64,000 nucleotides of DNA from Phialocephala subalpina (Eukaryota; Ascomycota; Leotiomycetes; Helotiales; Mollisiaceae). Of this stretch, positions 11,071-22,971 are shown in pieces (position 1 is the first letter of the stretch; each line of letters starts with the position of its first letter). The stretch is taken from the NCBI GenBank assembly GCA_900073065.1, contig FJOG01000016.1, positions 124,001 to 188,000 on the forward strand, given 5' to 3'. The notes under the pieces were generated by a model. The model was given only the letters and a program-made list of their open reading frames with translations, did not search any database and was not told where the DNA came from. Made by a program: the position numbers and the translations under genes.

Positions 11071-12134
11071 AGATGTCATCATCATCACGTGGGATGCAGA
11101 AGGAAAGTTTTGAACCCCGAAACATGGCATCGGCTGGAGGATCGACAGTTTTCTGTATCGAAATGGATTTCAGCGTGCATTAGCGACGGAAGATAAAGCA
11201 CTAAATGATGTGCATGCAAAGGTCAATCATGACTCGCAATGCATAGACTTGGCGTTGGCATTTGATTTCAATTGTTTCTCTTTCTTCATTGAGGAAACTG
11301 GGCACTGGGGCGCAATGAGGATTACAAGGCCATGAATGATGAAAACCAGCAGCTCCTACCTCCTAATACCTTCTCCGAACGCAATAGAGGCCACAGCATG
11401 GCAGTTGTAGAGATAGATCGGATACCACTGAGCAATCGATATGATTTTCCGAAGTGGCGAGACCAAGTGTTACATGCATGACCCTTGCCACATGTCTCTC
11501 CTGATTCATTTGTTCTTCGAGCAAAAGTGTGCTGAGAATTCTTTGATCACCGCTGCATGCCAAGATAAACCCGGAGGCTTCCGACGGCGAAGCGTCGGAG
11601 TAGGATGGAAGCACATGCGAGATGTATCTCGAAGAGTAAAGTGGGATCGCCTTTGTGCCAATCATGTACGAGAGGGAAGATGGGTCTAGAAGGTACAATA
11701 GACAGCAGCTACGCTCGAGTGAGCTCAATCTACTTCAAGGCATCTCAAAATTGCATCAAGCAATTCGTGTTCAGTGTATTTTGGCCAGAACTATAGGAAT
11801 TGTACCATTCGCAGATTTCATCTCTGAACCTGCCGTCAGTATTTTCCTCGTTACTCCATGTTATCATTTCTTTGAATTGGCACCAAGCAAAACAAAATGG
11901 CACATATTGTGCATTCAAAAATGGAAAGTAAGGAGCTTCTCGTAGCATTCATCATCTCGCAGCAGGGGACATGAGGAGAATTCTCGATATGACAGCCTAC
12001 TCAACAGCCGCATTCGCTCTCCCATCTTTCAAAAGATATTCATTCTCCCTAATGCGCTCGACCCACAGCCTATCCATACTGAGGGGGAAACTGCCCAAGA
12101 CAACGAAATACAAAATTTCCAGATCAGTCCGCGA
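11071..12134. other. Intergenic between convergent F-box genes
   Basis: Over 1 kb of 3'-to-3' space. Overlapping short frames on both strands carry no motif. I see no RNA gene or repeat. Confidence 0.4.
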
Positions 12135-13165
12135 TCAGAGACCCAATTGCTCAAACACTTCGCTCCACTCCTCACAACCTCCAACAATCTCAAGAAACTC
12201 TTGTTCCGTCATCTTTTCTCTCAATGGATCTCCATCAACAATGAGATTCTGCCAGTCCAACTTTCTCAGGCCCAAACTGGTTCTCTCCTCTTCCACAATC
12301 TGATTCTCTCTCCATTCATCCCGCTTCTCGACATGTAGCAGGATGGCTTTCGCTCTACATCTTCGGCATTGCTGCGTGATACCTTCGCAGACGTTCTCGA
12401 CAGTTACTTGCCAATCTTCCTCCAACCCTTTGGCTTCAATCGACTTCTCGTACTCGGACTTCGCGAATGCTTCCTCGGGCTTGTACTTCAAACATCCTCC
12501 ACAGCACCACAAATCTCCCCACAACCACCGTTCATTCTGAAGTAACTCACCTAGACTCTTATTCCACTGAATAATCTGTGCCCAAGGTTCGGAACAATCA
12601 AGATCATACCACGGATACCACCCCTTCCACGTATACTCTTCACAAGTCGAAATTTGCATACCCAAGTTCAGCGGCCACGGCTTAATCGGATATTCTCTCG
12701 TCCCAGCCGGCAAAAACTCATCCTTCGTCATATGGAAAACATCATGCCAGTATCTGCTCGCAAGTCCCAGGCAGACCTGCGACACAGGATCCTTGTGCAA
12801 GTGCGCCATGATATTTAGACACAGTTCCGTGGGCAGCTCACGGAACAATTTCTGCCATCTTCTTTGCTGCACTGGTTTTCGTGTGAGGGCATCTTCCGTG
12901 TTCCTGGTTTGAATTAGTAGTTTGTGGTGCAGGGGAAATTAAGGTCCGGAGTGACTCACGCGGTTGTTGTGCTGCCTAGATCGCTTGTCGAGTCTGAGGG
13001 GTTAATGTCCGAGACGAGGCTGGACATCGTGCCTGAGGTCTGAATGAGTTTCATCTGCCCTTTTCTTTCTGTCGTGATGCAGGATTCGTTCTTTTCGTCT
13101 TGTAATATGCCCACGGGCAGTGTTGTACAGCCTGGTATTTGGCCGGTGACTGTTGCGGCTTTCAT
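12135..13165 (-). CDS. F-box protein
   Basis: Exon 1 is 12960-13165, the intron is 12904-12959 (GTGAGT...CCAG, phase 2), and exon 2 is 12135-12903, giving 324 aa from the ATG at 13165, which has an ACCAAA-like context. After a Ser/Thr-rich N-terminus, the F-box starts near residue 90 (FRELPTELCLNIMAHLHKDP, then VSQVCLGLASRYWHDVF). The rest is Trp- and Cys-rich: WCCGGCLKY followed by QQCRRCRAKA gives two CxxC pairs that could form a zinc site. It is likely an SCF substrate receptor; the substrate is unknown. It is convergent with the F-box gene ending at 11070. The shared LPTEL...CLGLA pattern suggests a local duplication followed by strong divergence. Confidence 0.75.
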
Positions 13166-13892
13166 TTTGGCCTTGATGGTAAGCACTCGATGTACAGCCT
13201 GACTTTGGACTTGATGAGAGGGAAACTGTGTTGATTATATGGAACGGAAAGAGAAAGACTTATCTTAGGCAGACAGAGCGGCGTAGGGCAGGGCATGCAC
13301 AGCAAATCTTTCTGTGATTCACGGGAAGTCTAAGTGCTGAATGTCCTAGTTTTTTCCTTTTCGAAATCTGGGCAACTAACCGACCTAGCGCCAGAAAGGC
13401 CCCAATTCCGAGAGCAAAGAATAACACTAGGATCACTCGAGATTGTTTGTTTCTTTGTGAATGTACCAGGTTCCAAGAGTTATTGTTCTGAGGTGGCTGT
13501 GGCCGAATGGTGGTGGGGAGTCGAGAGGGCTAATGGCAGCCTTCGACATTCCAATGACCCGACCATCAAAGCACACTAACTTCTAGTGTGATCGTGATTG
13601 TAAGGCTCGGTTTCCTTACTGTTGCCGTGCTCGAGAAGACCCAGCTCGTTGTTGTCGCATCTTGAGACATTTAAAAAGGAGTCTCTTCTCGATCTCGCTT
13701 AATGAAAGCGATCGATTCCAGGAGCATGGAGGCCACTTCACTTGATAGGCTTCGTACGACCATTACTGGTGGGAGCTAATGTCCAACAAACCGAAAACAA
13801 TCGATCAAAACCGAAATAAATCATCATAACCAAAAAGTAATCGCACCTTCCGGCTCGAATCCACTATTCAATTCCTTTATTCGTATCCATGC
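13166..13892. other. Intergenic
   Basis: A 727-bp spacer between the F-box gene promoter and the 3' end of the dehydrogenase gene. No gene, repeat or RNA was recognised. Confidence 0.4.
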
Positions 13893-15315
13893 TTAAAGGT
13901 TGCTCTTTTCATCTCCGACAACCATTTCCAGAACTTCAAGAACTTGCTCCTTCTTCGTCAATGGCACTGGGTTTGTCTTCAACCACGGGTCTTTCAAACA
14001 ATTCTCCGCCAAAGCATCCAGCTTATCCCTTCCAACACCAATATCTTTCAATGTCCTTGGCATTCCAAGTTCTGAAATGACAGCACCCACAACATCCCCC
14101 GCGTCGGACTTCTCCTTGGTCAGTCCTCTCTTCTTCAGCAACTCAGCCACTGGTGCTTCTGCCCAGAGAAGTTTCAACACTTTTTGCTGTGGTTTCTGGA
14201 CCTCCTCGTCTCCGTACTTGAAATTATACTTCAAGATCGCGGGTAGCATGATGCATGAAGTCTCTCCGTGCCCCACACCAAGAGGACCAAGTTGATGACC
14301 TATACCGTGCGAGCCTCCCATTGGAATACCGACACTCATTCCTTTCATCGACTCGACTACACCCAACATTTCCTTCAATCTCGCATCTTCATTATTCCAA
14401 TCGTTCTTGGTAATTAACAAGCTTGGAACGAGGAGTTCCAGTCCTTTAGCGAAACCTTTGTCGGCTTCTGGATCACTCTTAAACAATGAGCAGAGACCCT
14501 CAACGCAATGATCGACAGCCCGAATACCAGTAGACAACCAGATTCTTTCAGGTGTAGAGATACTCAAAGATGGATCGAGAATGATGAGATCTGCCCCCAT
14601 ATCAGAATGAGTGAAGAGAGCCTTGTGATTGCTTCGAGTGTCAGTTCCGCCAGCGATAGTTGAGCTATAGAGAAATCAGTAAGAGATCTGCCTTTATATC
14701 GAGGAGCACAGGAGACAAGCTCTCCCGAAAGACTGTTCCGAGGGGTTTGACGGCAGAGGATCTCCAAAGCGAAGGCAAAAGCAGACGTACTATTCTCCTC
14801 CAGAAAGAGATGTGGGAATATTGATGACTGGAAGTTGAGGTGCCTTGAGACCCTTTGTTTTGGCTTCAGGTGTAAGCTTCGCAAGATCATCGAGACTTGA
14901 GACGTTATTTGCAAGGGCCTGGCAGTGTCAGTAAGATGGACTGTTTGTTGAAGTGCGAGAGACGTCCATATTTGATAATTTTTGCACCGTCGGTAAGGCT
15001 TCCTGCACCAAGAGTGATGATTAAATCAACTCCCTTCTGTTGCATATCCTTTACAATTTCGACAATGTCGTCCCAGGGGGTATGTGGTTTGATGCCTTTC
15101 CTCACCCCCACAATCTTATGACCTAAAGCATCTTGCAGTCGAGTAAAGTTCTCGGTTTTACTGATGGAATTGGAAACAATAATGTAAACTTTAGAAGAAT
15201 GAAAGGTATTCGTGACATGGTGAGCGCAGGCCTCAGGGAAGGAGAGACCTGATGAGATATGGGGTTTGATGGAAGGAGGGAATGCGGGGTAGTACGATTC
15301 TCCTTTTGCTGCCAT
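13893..15315 (-). CDS. Iron-containing alcohol dehydrogenase
   Basis: Exons 14968-15315, 14791-14918 and 13893-14664 give 415 aa. The N-terminal nucleotide-binding half carries the glycine motif LGAGSLTDGAKIIKY. The C-terminal helical half shows the family metal ligands: D and H in RAVDHCVEGL, H in GGSHGIGHQLG and H in VGHGETSCIMLPA. The family uses Fe2+ (or Zn2+) and NAD(P)H. This subgroup is close to maleylacetate reductases and class III alcohol dehydrogenases, and the exact substrate cannot be told. The second intron (14665-14790) is canonical (GTACGT...ATAG). The first (14919-14967, 49 nt) is required by the frame but begins GG instead of GT; no canonical alternative keeps the frame. The gene may be mis-spliced, use a rare donor, or contain a sequencing error. 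Confidence 0.85.
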
Positions 15316-16206
15316 TGTTTCTGTATAGTGCCAAAAATAAAACCAACAGAAAATAGAATGAATTCAATATAGTGCAAAGAAGGAGATCAATATTATAGAG
15401 CTTAACTTACAAATAGGATACAATGCTAGATTCTTAACGCCGCAAACCTATGACCTCACTCGAGATGTTGGTAAGCCCCGCTCCATAAACTCGGCAGTCG
15501 CATCCGAATCTCAACTGCACTCTTCCTCCGACTTAGTCAATTCTTCTCTCTCGAACTCTGAAGTTAAGCGACTTGAATTTGTACCATGCAGAAGCCTGTA
15601 ATATCGTACTTTAGAATAGCATTCGGGATCATGGCATGTTTCAGTCTCTGCAACGATGACAAGGTGCTTGCCACCTGCTCACATAAGTGACTGTCACTAC
15701 GGCTTTCCCAACCGTTCGTTGTTGCAAACTCTTGGGAACATTTTCACGTCTCATTGAAGGTCCTCCGAAATGTCCTCAAAGAGGCTTCCAAGGACTCTCT
15801 TATCTGTACTCCAAAAGTTTGGAGACCGCAGGTTTTGTCTAATAGTCTTAGTGTGTCTCTATTTGGGATCACATCTCTTGGTGATGTTCGTCAAAGGCAA
15901 GAAAGCACAAATTTTCTCTTTCAGTTGTATCTAAATATGTTAGCAGAAGATGCCCAGAACTTTGTACTATTTCTGCTGTACTTGCTATACCATATATTTG
16001 AGGGTGTCAAAAGGCTATATAAGACGTCTTTGGAGAAAGCCAATCATTCCTTTAGCAATTCACCTCAACTTTGCGAGCCTTGCGCTAATAGCCGAGAACG
16101 GTTGCGCTTCAGGGAGTATATATATGTACTTCGTCTGTCGTAAGTTTCTTACCTTTCGACATCTTCAAAGAGCCATCAACTGTCAACAGCGTTCATCGAC
16201 GCAAAG
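15316..16206. other. Intergenic, divergent promoters
   Basis: An 891-bp spacer between the dehydrogenase (minus) and the unknown gene at 16207 (plus). The plus-strand frame at 15754-16143 has no motif and lies upstream of the next gene, so it is not called. Confidence 0.4.
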
Positions 16207-17353
16207 ATGTCTACTACGGTGACTCCAGCAGCCATGGCGAAACTAAAAGACTACAACCTATGCATTTCCTTTACTCGATCTGGTATCGATAACCGCGTCC
16301 CATGGGTTCTAGTCCTCTACAGACAAAATTCCAAGAAAGGCGTCCGACTTCGGGTTAAGGCAGTCGATGAAGAGACATCCAATGCCGCCACCGCCACCAC
16401 CACCACCACCGTCACCAAGAACACAGTTAAGCCTGGCGATGAACCTCCAAAATATGCGTTCCTAGCTCGAGAGAACGCTTATGGTAAGTCTTGAGCGTCC
16501 ACACTCTCAGGGGCAATCAAAGCTTATGCGCTCGCGCTTAACAGTCGAGAACTACAGATGCTGGGGTCGGGTTGTCATTCGATCTGGAATGACTAAAGCA
16601 GAAGCAGATGAATGCTAACAAACACTCGAGAATCAGAACCTTAGCGAGATGGTCGATGGCTTTCGAGACTGCCAAAAGTGGGTTATCGAGTGCCTGGGTT
16701 CTTTGAGCTTTATTCAGGGCGAAGTTAACCTTTGGGACGGACTAAAGGCTAAGAACATCTGGGAGATTGAGAGCACGATCGACGATTTGGGAGTGAGATA
16801 CTTTGATTTGAGTTTCGTTCGTGGTCCGGCATACGTCGACAAGGATACGGCCATTAGGATGGGATTCGGAGGACCCGATGAGGACGAGAATGCAAAGGGG
16901 ATCGCCCAGGCTGAGTTGGATAGGTTGCAACAGCTCCTCGAAAACAATACCGCCAGCCAAGTAAGTTTCCTCGCCAAATTTTCGATAGAGCATAGTCGAT
17001 TGGCAGAAGGAGGAGTGGCATTGCTCGAGTAAGTCCGCTCTTAGGAGCAATGTTGTCTCTCACGATTGTCTTCAGAGTCTGAAACATGCAGCTAAGTGGC
17101 AAATATGCATGTCCTACTACTCCGAGGACATGTGCCATATCCCACAGACGTATGAGTGAAATGACTAACCACAATTTCTGAAAATAGGAATCATCCCCAG
17201 AGCGATCAGGCCCGACAACTCGTTGAGGGAGTCATCAAGGTCATGGGTGACACACACAAGATTTTTGCCGCACATTGTGGAGCTACTTACTACCAATGTT
17301 TGCGAGCGGACTTGAGGGATCGCATTGAATCGCACTTCCCATCCTCCCCTTGA
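16207..17353 (+). CDS. Unknown conserved-looking intracellular protein
   Basis: I do not recognise the family. Exon 1 is 16207-16483 with a canonical intron at 16484-16544 (phase 1). The last intron is 17029-17187 (GTAAGT...AATAG, with TGACTAAC upstream), and the final exon is 17188-17353. The middle exon starting at 16545 contains a TAA at 16616-16618. A 66-nt intron at 16571-16636 (GTTGTC...ATCAG, with the branch motif GCTAACA overlapping that TAA) removes it in frame and yields 286 aa. Alternatively the TAA is a genuine nonsense mutation. The protein has a short poly-Thr tract (from ACC repeats near 16400) and Trp-rich patches (DCQKWVIECLGSL, NLWDGLKAKNIWEI). It has no signal peptide and no membrane helix. 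The tail (DTHKIFAAHCGATYYQCLR) is clearly coding by composition. Confidence 0.55.
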
Positions 17354-17797
17354 TTGCTACGAGGAGGTTGCTTGCCTATGTACCCTTGTACATAGCTGCT
17401 CATATGTCCATAGATTTGCAGCAAATGAATACATGCATGGATTTTAGACCACTACAGTCTACTTGAAAGGAAGTTTTGCGAGTGAAGAAGTGAAGGTCTC
17501 AACATTAAACCATAAGCAGAGCCACCCCCTGAACCCACAAGCGAGAAAGTTTGCTTACTCGGGATTCGATGTTTCAAGTCTCGGAGAAACAGTCCGAGGA
17601 TTTACGGAAACAATGCTGCGAAGTGCAACAAAGATGCTGACACTGCTTCATGATTGGGCCTCGGAGCTGTCAAAAATGACAAGCTAGCACAACGATAATT
17701 CAGACGAAGCATATTTGCAAACAATCACTGATCAGCAAACACATTTGTAGGAAAAACCTGCGCTTCGAAAATACTCCAATTGATGCAACCGTGATCA
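17354..17797. other. Intergenic between convergent genes
   Basis: A 444-bp 3'-to-3' spacer. Nothing recognised. Confidence 0.4.
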
Positions 17798-20083
17798 TTA
17801 CAGCTTGAACCCACCTGCACCATTGACAGTTGCTAATTCTCGGATCTTGTTCCCTTCGACGTCCCTAATATCTCCCTTCTTTCCAATGACTTTGACACCA
17901 CCCTTCTTGAGATCGCCAAAAGTCTCCTTCCGCTGCCTTGACTTCCTACTCTCTGCTTTCTGGTTGATTTCTTCACCGCCACGCTTCCTGATTCGCTCCT
18001 TTTCTCTTCTTCGTCTCCTCAATTTCTGTTCTCTGGTCATTTCTTGTCGTGCAACAGGAGCACCACTCTTCGGCACCACCTCTCCCTTCCCAATAGCATC
18101 CCTCTCCTTGCCAGCCTTGTAGATCTCTTGAGGAGCAAGCATACTCTCGCCGCCATTGATGCCACTTGCTGTCGTGGGCTGTGCATCCTCCATTGCGATT
18201 GTTGCAACATCCGAAACGACAGTTAAGCTTGGGGCTGCAGGTTTTGGTTTGTAATGCCAGCTGCTGAGAGCATTTAACTTCGCACTGACGTCCTTCCACA
18301 TAGCTTCTATTTCCTTCTCCTCCTTCCGCATCTTCTCGTCGGTCTTGCTGACATATGTGTCTGGATTTGTGGCCTTGACATGCTCCTCTTCGTACACTTC
18401 CGCAAGACTCTGTTGCGGCTTGCTATCATCAAGTTCAAATAGGCCTCTGCGTGTATTTGCAGGTGTATTCATCGAATCAGGACGGCGGCGAATGACCTCA
18501 TCGAACTCTTGAGCCAGAATACGTCGCTTGATAAGCTCCTCGATGCTCTCACTGATCTCAGCAGTTATCTCTGGTACAGGCTTGCCGGTACGCTCGAAAT
18601 CAAGATCTTCCTCCAATAAAGAGTTCATGGGTCGGTCTACAGCTCGTGCTTCTCCAGCAAGAGTCCATTGTCGCTTGGCTACCGATGCAGCTTCAAGGCG
18701 ACGGATCTCTTCAGCCAGCTTTGCTTGTCGGCGCTCGTGTGCAGATTTTCGTGATTTTGGATCTGCTGCATCAACATCTGAGAGGGCGTCTTCCGAATTA
18801 TCCTGATCTGACAGGTCATCGAACAGATCCCGTCGAACATCGGCCACAGCACGTTCCATCTCGGCGGCTTCGTCCTCGGGCTCAGCTGCCTTGGCTTTCC
18901 GTGCTTGTCTTTCCAGATAATTCGACTGCCTCTCTCCCTTACCAGCTTTCCTTGGTGGAGGCTCAAAGAAGTCCTTGTAAAGAATATCATTTGTGTTGTC
19001 GCCAGGAGTATTTAAATCTTGGTCCATCTCGTCATCACCCTTGCCTTCACCTTCGCCTTCATCACTGTCACCCTCAGGAGCATTCAGATCAACGTTTCCG
19101 AAGGTTGGTCCATCCTCATCGTCCTCCTCATCGTCTTCCTCGTCATCAACATCCATCGCCTTTGCCCGTCTAGAACTTGACACGGACTTTGCTGACACAG
19201 CCATTGGGTCAGCATCCCAGTCGATATCCTCCTCGTCACTTGCCTCGCCCGTGTACGGGTCCGCAGCAGCGTCTTGCTGTTCGAGGAACTCTGTCTGCTT
19301 ATTGAATTCATCGATCGAGAAGAACCCATCGTTCAGTCCGTTTGGGTCTTCATCAAAGACACCAGCAGCTTCCTCCTCCTTCTCCTCCTCCTCCTCATCG
19401 TTGTCGTAATCATCTTGACCTTCCAAATCTTCACCGAACTCTTCTTCATCCCCATCTTCTGCAAAGCTTATCGGGTCCACCTCAGAACCTTCTTCGTTAT
19501 CTGTCCCTTCAGCATCTCCCTCATCCTCCTCTACACTTTCGTCGTCAGAACCTAGTTCAAATCCATCCTCATCAAACTTCAGCAATTCGACCCCGCCACC
19601 TCCTTCCTGTTCCTCCACGCTCTCTCCAATGTCTCCTCCAAACTCTTCTAGCGCCCTCTCGGCATCTCCTCTCAATGCATCAATGACTCTCCTAGCCTGT
19701 TCCCACACCTGCTCGACCTCGAAGCCCTCGATATGCAGCTTTCGAATCTTCAAGACCTTGCCCTCATCGTGTACGAATTCTCCCCGTTTACGCTTGCGCC
19801 TCGACTTCTTCAATCTCTCCGCTTGCTCGTCTCCCAACTTCCCCGCAAAAGAGTCTAATGTCTCCTTCGTAAACGCTAAGCTGGCATCGGGTATTGATGG
19901 CGTTGGTGCTATGAAGGCATGTCTATTCTCTGGCGCTAGAGCGTTTAATAAACTGTTTGCCATTGCTGTCTTGCTGGTTGAAAACTTGGAGGTGGATGGA
20001 TTCGATTTTGAGGGTGGAGGGAAGGCTGTCATTGTATGCGAGGTCGAGGTATTAGAGGATGTGGTGCTGCCAGGATTGGCCAT
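17798..20083 (-). CDS. MPP10: U3 snoRNP protein MPP10
   Basis: A single uninterrupted reading frame of 761 aa, the usual size for fungal Mpp10. After a Ser/Thr-rich start and a basic patch (KKSRRKRKRGEF near residue 92), long Asp/Glu-rich tracts run through residues 160-360. The conserved DILYKDFFEPPPRK follows at about 365-380. Near residues 490-540 comes the hallmark block LLEEDLDFERTGKPVP, then ISESIEELIKRRI and FDEVIRRRP. The C-terminus is basic (KLRRRRREKERIRKR) with a GDLKKGGVKVIGKKG end. Mpp10 forms a subcomplex with Imp3 and Imp4 in the small-subunit processome. It is needed for the early cleavages of pre-18S rRNA in the nucleolus. Long frames on the opposite strand are shadows of the acidic codons. 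Confidence 0.95.
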   Translation of the reverse strand: MANPGSTTSSNTSTSHTMTAFPPPSKSNPSTSKFSTSKTAMANSLLNALAPENRHAFIAPTPSIPDASLAFTKETLDSFAGKLGDEQAERLKKSRRKRKRGEFVHDEGKVLKIRKLHIEGFEVEQVWEQARRVIDALRGDAERALEEFGGDIGESVEEQEGGGGVELLKFDEDGFELGSDDESVEEDEGDAEGTDNEEGSEVDPISFAEDGDEEEFGEDLEGQDDYDNDEEEEEKEEEAAGVFDEDPNGLNDGFFSIDEFNKQTEFLEQQDAAADPYTGEASDEEDIDWDADPMAVSAKSVSSSRRAKAMDVDDEEDDEEDDEDGPTFGNVDLNAPEGDSDEGEGEGKGDDEMDQDLNTPGDNTNDILYKDFFEPPPRKAGKGERQSNYLERQARKAKAAEPEDEAAEMERAVADVRRDLFDDLSDQDNSEDALSDVDAADPKSRKSAHERRQAKLAEEIRRLEAASVAKRQWTLAGEARAVDRPMNSLLEEDLDFERTGKPVPEITAEISESIEELIKRRILAQEFDEVIRRRPDSMNTPANTRRGLFELDDSKPQQSLAEVYEEEHVKATNPDTYVSKTDEKMRKEEKEIEAMWKDVSAKLNALSSWHYKPKPAAPSLTVVSDVATIAMEDAQPTTASGINGGESMLAPQEIYKAGKERDAIGKGEVVPKSGAPVARQEMTREQKLRRRRREKERIRKRGGEEINQKAESRKSRQRKETFGDLKKGGVKVIGKKGDIRDVEGNKIRELATVNGAGGFKL

Positions 20084-22971
20084 TGCTGCTGGCGGTTACA
20101 GCTGCTTCCGGTCAAAGAGTTTGACGTGAAGATTTTATTTTTGATACGATAAGGATTTAACGAGACCTTTATCTGCACGTGATTGGCAGCAAGGCCAAGC
20201 CGATTTTCGCAACGTCGGATGCTCTCCCAGATATGTTCCGATCACCTCGAATTTGACTCTGCTGATAGAGTTTCGCAGGGACTTGGTCTTTGAATTTGAG
20301 CACTTCCTCTCGGCTTGACGAATAGTCCGCATCCGAGTAACTGCAGTATTTTCATCACAGAGGTAAAGTTTCTTTCTAACAACTCTAGAATGCAGCTCGT
20401 GAAGGTTTCACAGAAACTGAGCATCGGAGACCGTCTTCGTATCGAAGCCACTCTCGTCCCCATGGATGGGACTTCAAGGGTACCTGCACCTCATCCTCCA
20501 TCGAAATTATCAAGGGTCCGGGTCGCGGGTGCCGGTGATGAGATCCCCTCAGATCCAACCTCGAACATGCTTTCCAACGTCGTTGATTGGATCAATCCAA
20601 CGTTTGTTCCGAAAAGGTAGCGGCACGTTATCTGCTGCCCTGTCGGACATTGTGAGACATACATGCGCTTCGCTGTTTACTCCGTATGTGGGACAAGATT
20701 CAGAGGTGCTCGCGTGATGGATTACTGCTTTCAGCTCTGGAGACCTGACATCGAGACCGCCTCGACGATGAACTCAAACTTTTGCGATTGGAAATACTTT
20801 CGAAGCTCAATTCGATCGGCACACCACGAAGTGGAAGTAAAGCGCCGAAGAACAGAATGCCGCCATGGACCGGGAATTTCCCATCCTTCTGCAATATCAT
20901 TTCTACCAATCGAATTGTGGCTTGAAGGTGGGGTTTCTTAGACGCCTCATAAGAGTAACCGTTGTCTGGTTCAACGTTCCAACCTCGTCGCTTTGGAACC
21001 CAACAGCGTCTCTCGATGAATCCAGGAAGGCAAGTCCGGGTGCCCTTTACACCGACTCTACAGCAGAGCACCAGTGAGGGTTCGCTGTTTCTGCTGCAAG
21101 CTGTCTCACTCTGCAGCACCTTATCAACCAATACTTCAATGCAGCTCAAGGTTACCCAGGACCACAATCAGATGCCAATAACGCTCGCAGATCCGCAATA
21201 GGGAATCAGAAGACGTACACACACCCGGATCAGTGTTTGGAACTCAAATGGACATTGTGCAGACGCCTGAGAAGCGGGGGCGGAAGACCGGCATCCCAAC
21301 GTAAGGGATACATTATCGGAATGATAGAACCAGGTACAATAGCAAGTCTGAATCTCGAGAGACTACAATACACAACACCTGTTGAAAAGTTTTGATCGGC
21401 ATTGTGCTGTACATGATAGTCCTCGAGACGCCGCTTCTGAAAGACCGAAGTACGGTACTGCTGTATAAGATGCGATGATCACCAGAGTCTACGCAATAAC
21501 CTTGAAGAATCATTCAAAGAATGGAAGATGCAGACAGGGAAGCTTCTCAACAAGGAACGTCAGGAACTGTTGTTCGTCCGGAGGCACTCCGATCAGGCTA
21601 AATAGATAGAGCCAGGACCAGCTGCCGAGCAGTGACATCTTGAGAAGCCCAGAACCTAGCAAGGACGGCACGTTGATAAGAGGTGCGTATTTAGCATGGC
21701 ATGGCATGAATCGTCTGAAAACACCTCATGGACAACGCATGTAAGAGTGAGACCATCAACATGACATGTGATCAACACTATTCTTACTGCTGTTCTATAT
21801 CGCCATCCTCACCATGTTCCCCGCCTTCATAACGGTTGAAAGCTTTAGCGAAAGTATCTGGGTGCGCAGAGCAGATCCTCTTACCTTGCACAGGCATAGC
21901 TTGAGACCATCCGAGTGCCGTTTCTCGTAAGTGTAACTACTGCACTGCAATGGCGACGGTGAGTACCGTTGCAGTAACTCAATTTCAGCTGGTCGTTGTC
22001 AGGGCGTATTAAGTTTAAGATCTCGCTTCCCACCTCCAAGTTCTTGAATTTCATCCCTATCTCGAATACTTTTGAGGCTTTTCCCGGTATCACCATATCT
22101 TCAACACCACACGCCCCCACCTCCGAACATCGCATGCTGCACGTCGTCGAACGCACTTTGCCCCTCCAGTCTCCAGCCACAATAAGCCACCTCACGGCAA
22201 AGACACCCCTCGAAGGCGCCCACCTGCGGGACCCCGTCTCCAATCACAGGTACGCCGCCATCCTGGCTGCAGCCCTGCCCTTCGCAAAATTTCTTCGGGC
22301 CCGTGCAGACTTGCAGACGACGCATGTGCATTTGTCGATACTGTACTGCTACTGGACCCTTCCCCGCCGAGGAGCATAAATACGGCCTTCCAGTGGATTC
22401 GGGGAAGTAATCCGTTATCAATTGAGCGTGATATCTCTTCACGAAGTTTTTTGCCCTGCAAGACCTAGGCCCTTCTGTTTAGTGCCCTTTGAAAGCGTTG
22501 ATATAAGGTTAGTTACCGGTAGCTTGGGCAGCTTCCATCGTGAACCTCACCTCACCACCAAACGTCTCGAATCATCCGGCGGATCCGTTATCTTGTTTTA
22601 TACTCCTGTCGAAATTCAAACATCGCAACTCGACGCTGCCAAGCACGAAGCGAAGCTCTATCCGACTATCGCAGCAGCTTCTCTGTTATTAAAATTGGGT
22701 TGCAGATCTCCGCAAAGCATATCACTGCTCGACCTTCTCGACCAAAGTTCCCTGCTGACTGCGGTTTGGCGCGTTGGCGCGGCCTTTGCTATCCATAAAA
22801 CTCCTTCTATCCTTCGCTGACCCATTTATTGGTCGTCATTGTCTATCCTTACACAATTCCGTGTTCAGGTGAGACATTCCGCTGGTATCCGGAGTCGACG
22901 ATAAAGAAAGGCATACGCCTACGGATTCATCGAGCTGCTGGAGAAGATTTGCGAGAATCAAATACTGAGGG
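20084..22971. other. Long intergenic region, no supported gene
   Basis: Almost 2.9 kb upstream of both MPP10 (minus) and the SPX gene (plus). Short frames on both strands (for example 20315-20620 plus and 20700-21167 minus) overlap and carry no motif. The right part (22400-22970) probably holds the SPX promoter and 5' leader. No repeat copy of another part of the window was noticed. Confidence 0.4.

Noticed and set aside
16961..17006. Good-looking 46-nt intron (GTAAGT...GGCAG) in the unknown gene at 16207
   Set aside because: Splicing it shifts the frame and loses the protein-like last exon. Reading through and splicing at 17029 keeps it open to the stop at 17353.
18646..20129. Several long plus-strand frames opposite MPP10
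   Set aside because: They mirror the Asp/Glu- and Ser-rich codons of MPP10, run in all frames and have no motif.
20315..21201. Overlapping frames upstream of MPP10 and the SPX gene
   Set aside because: No motif, no consistent strand, and no splice pattern that extends them.
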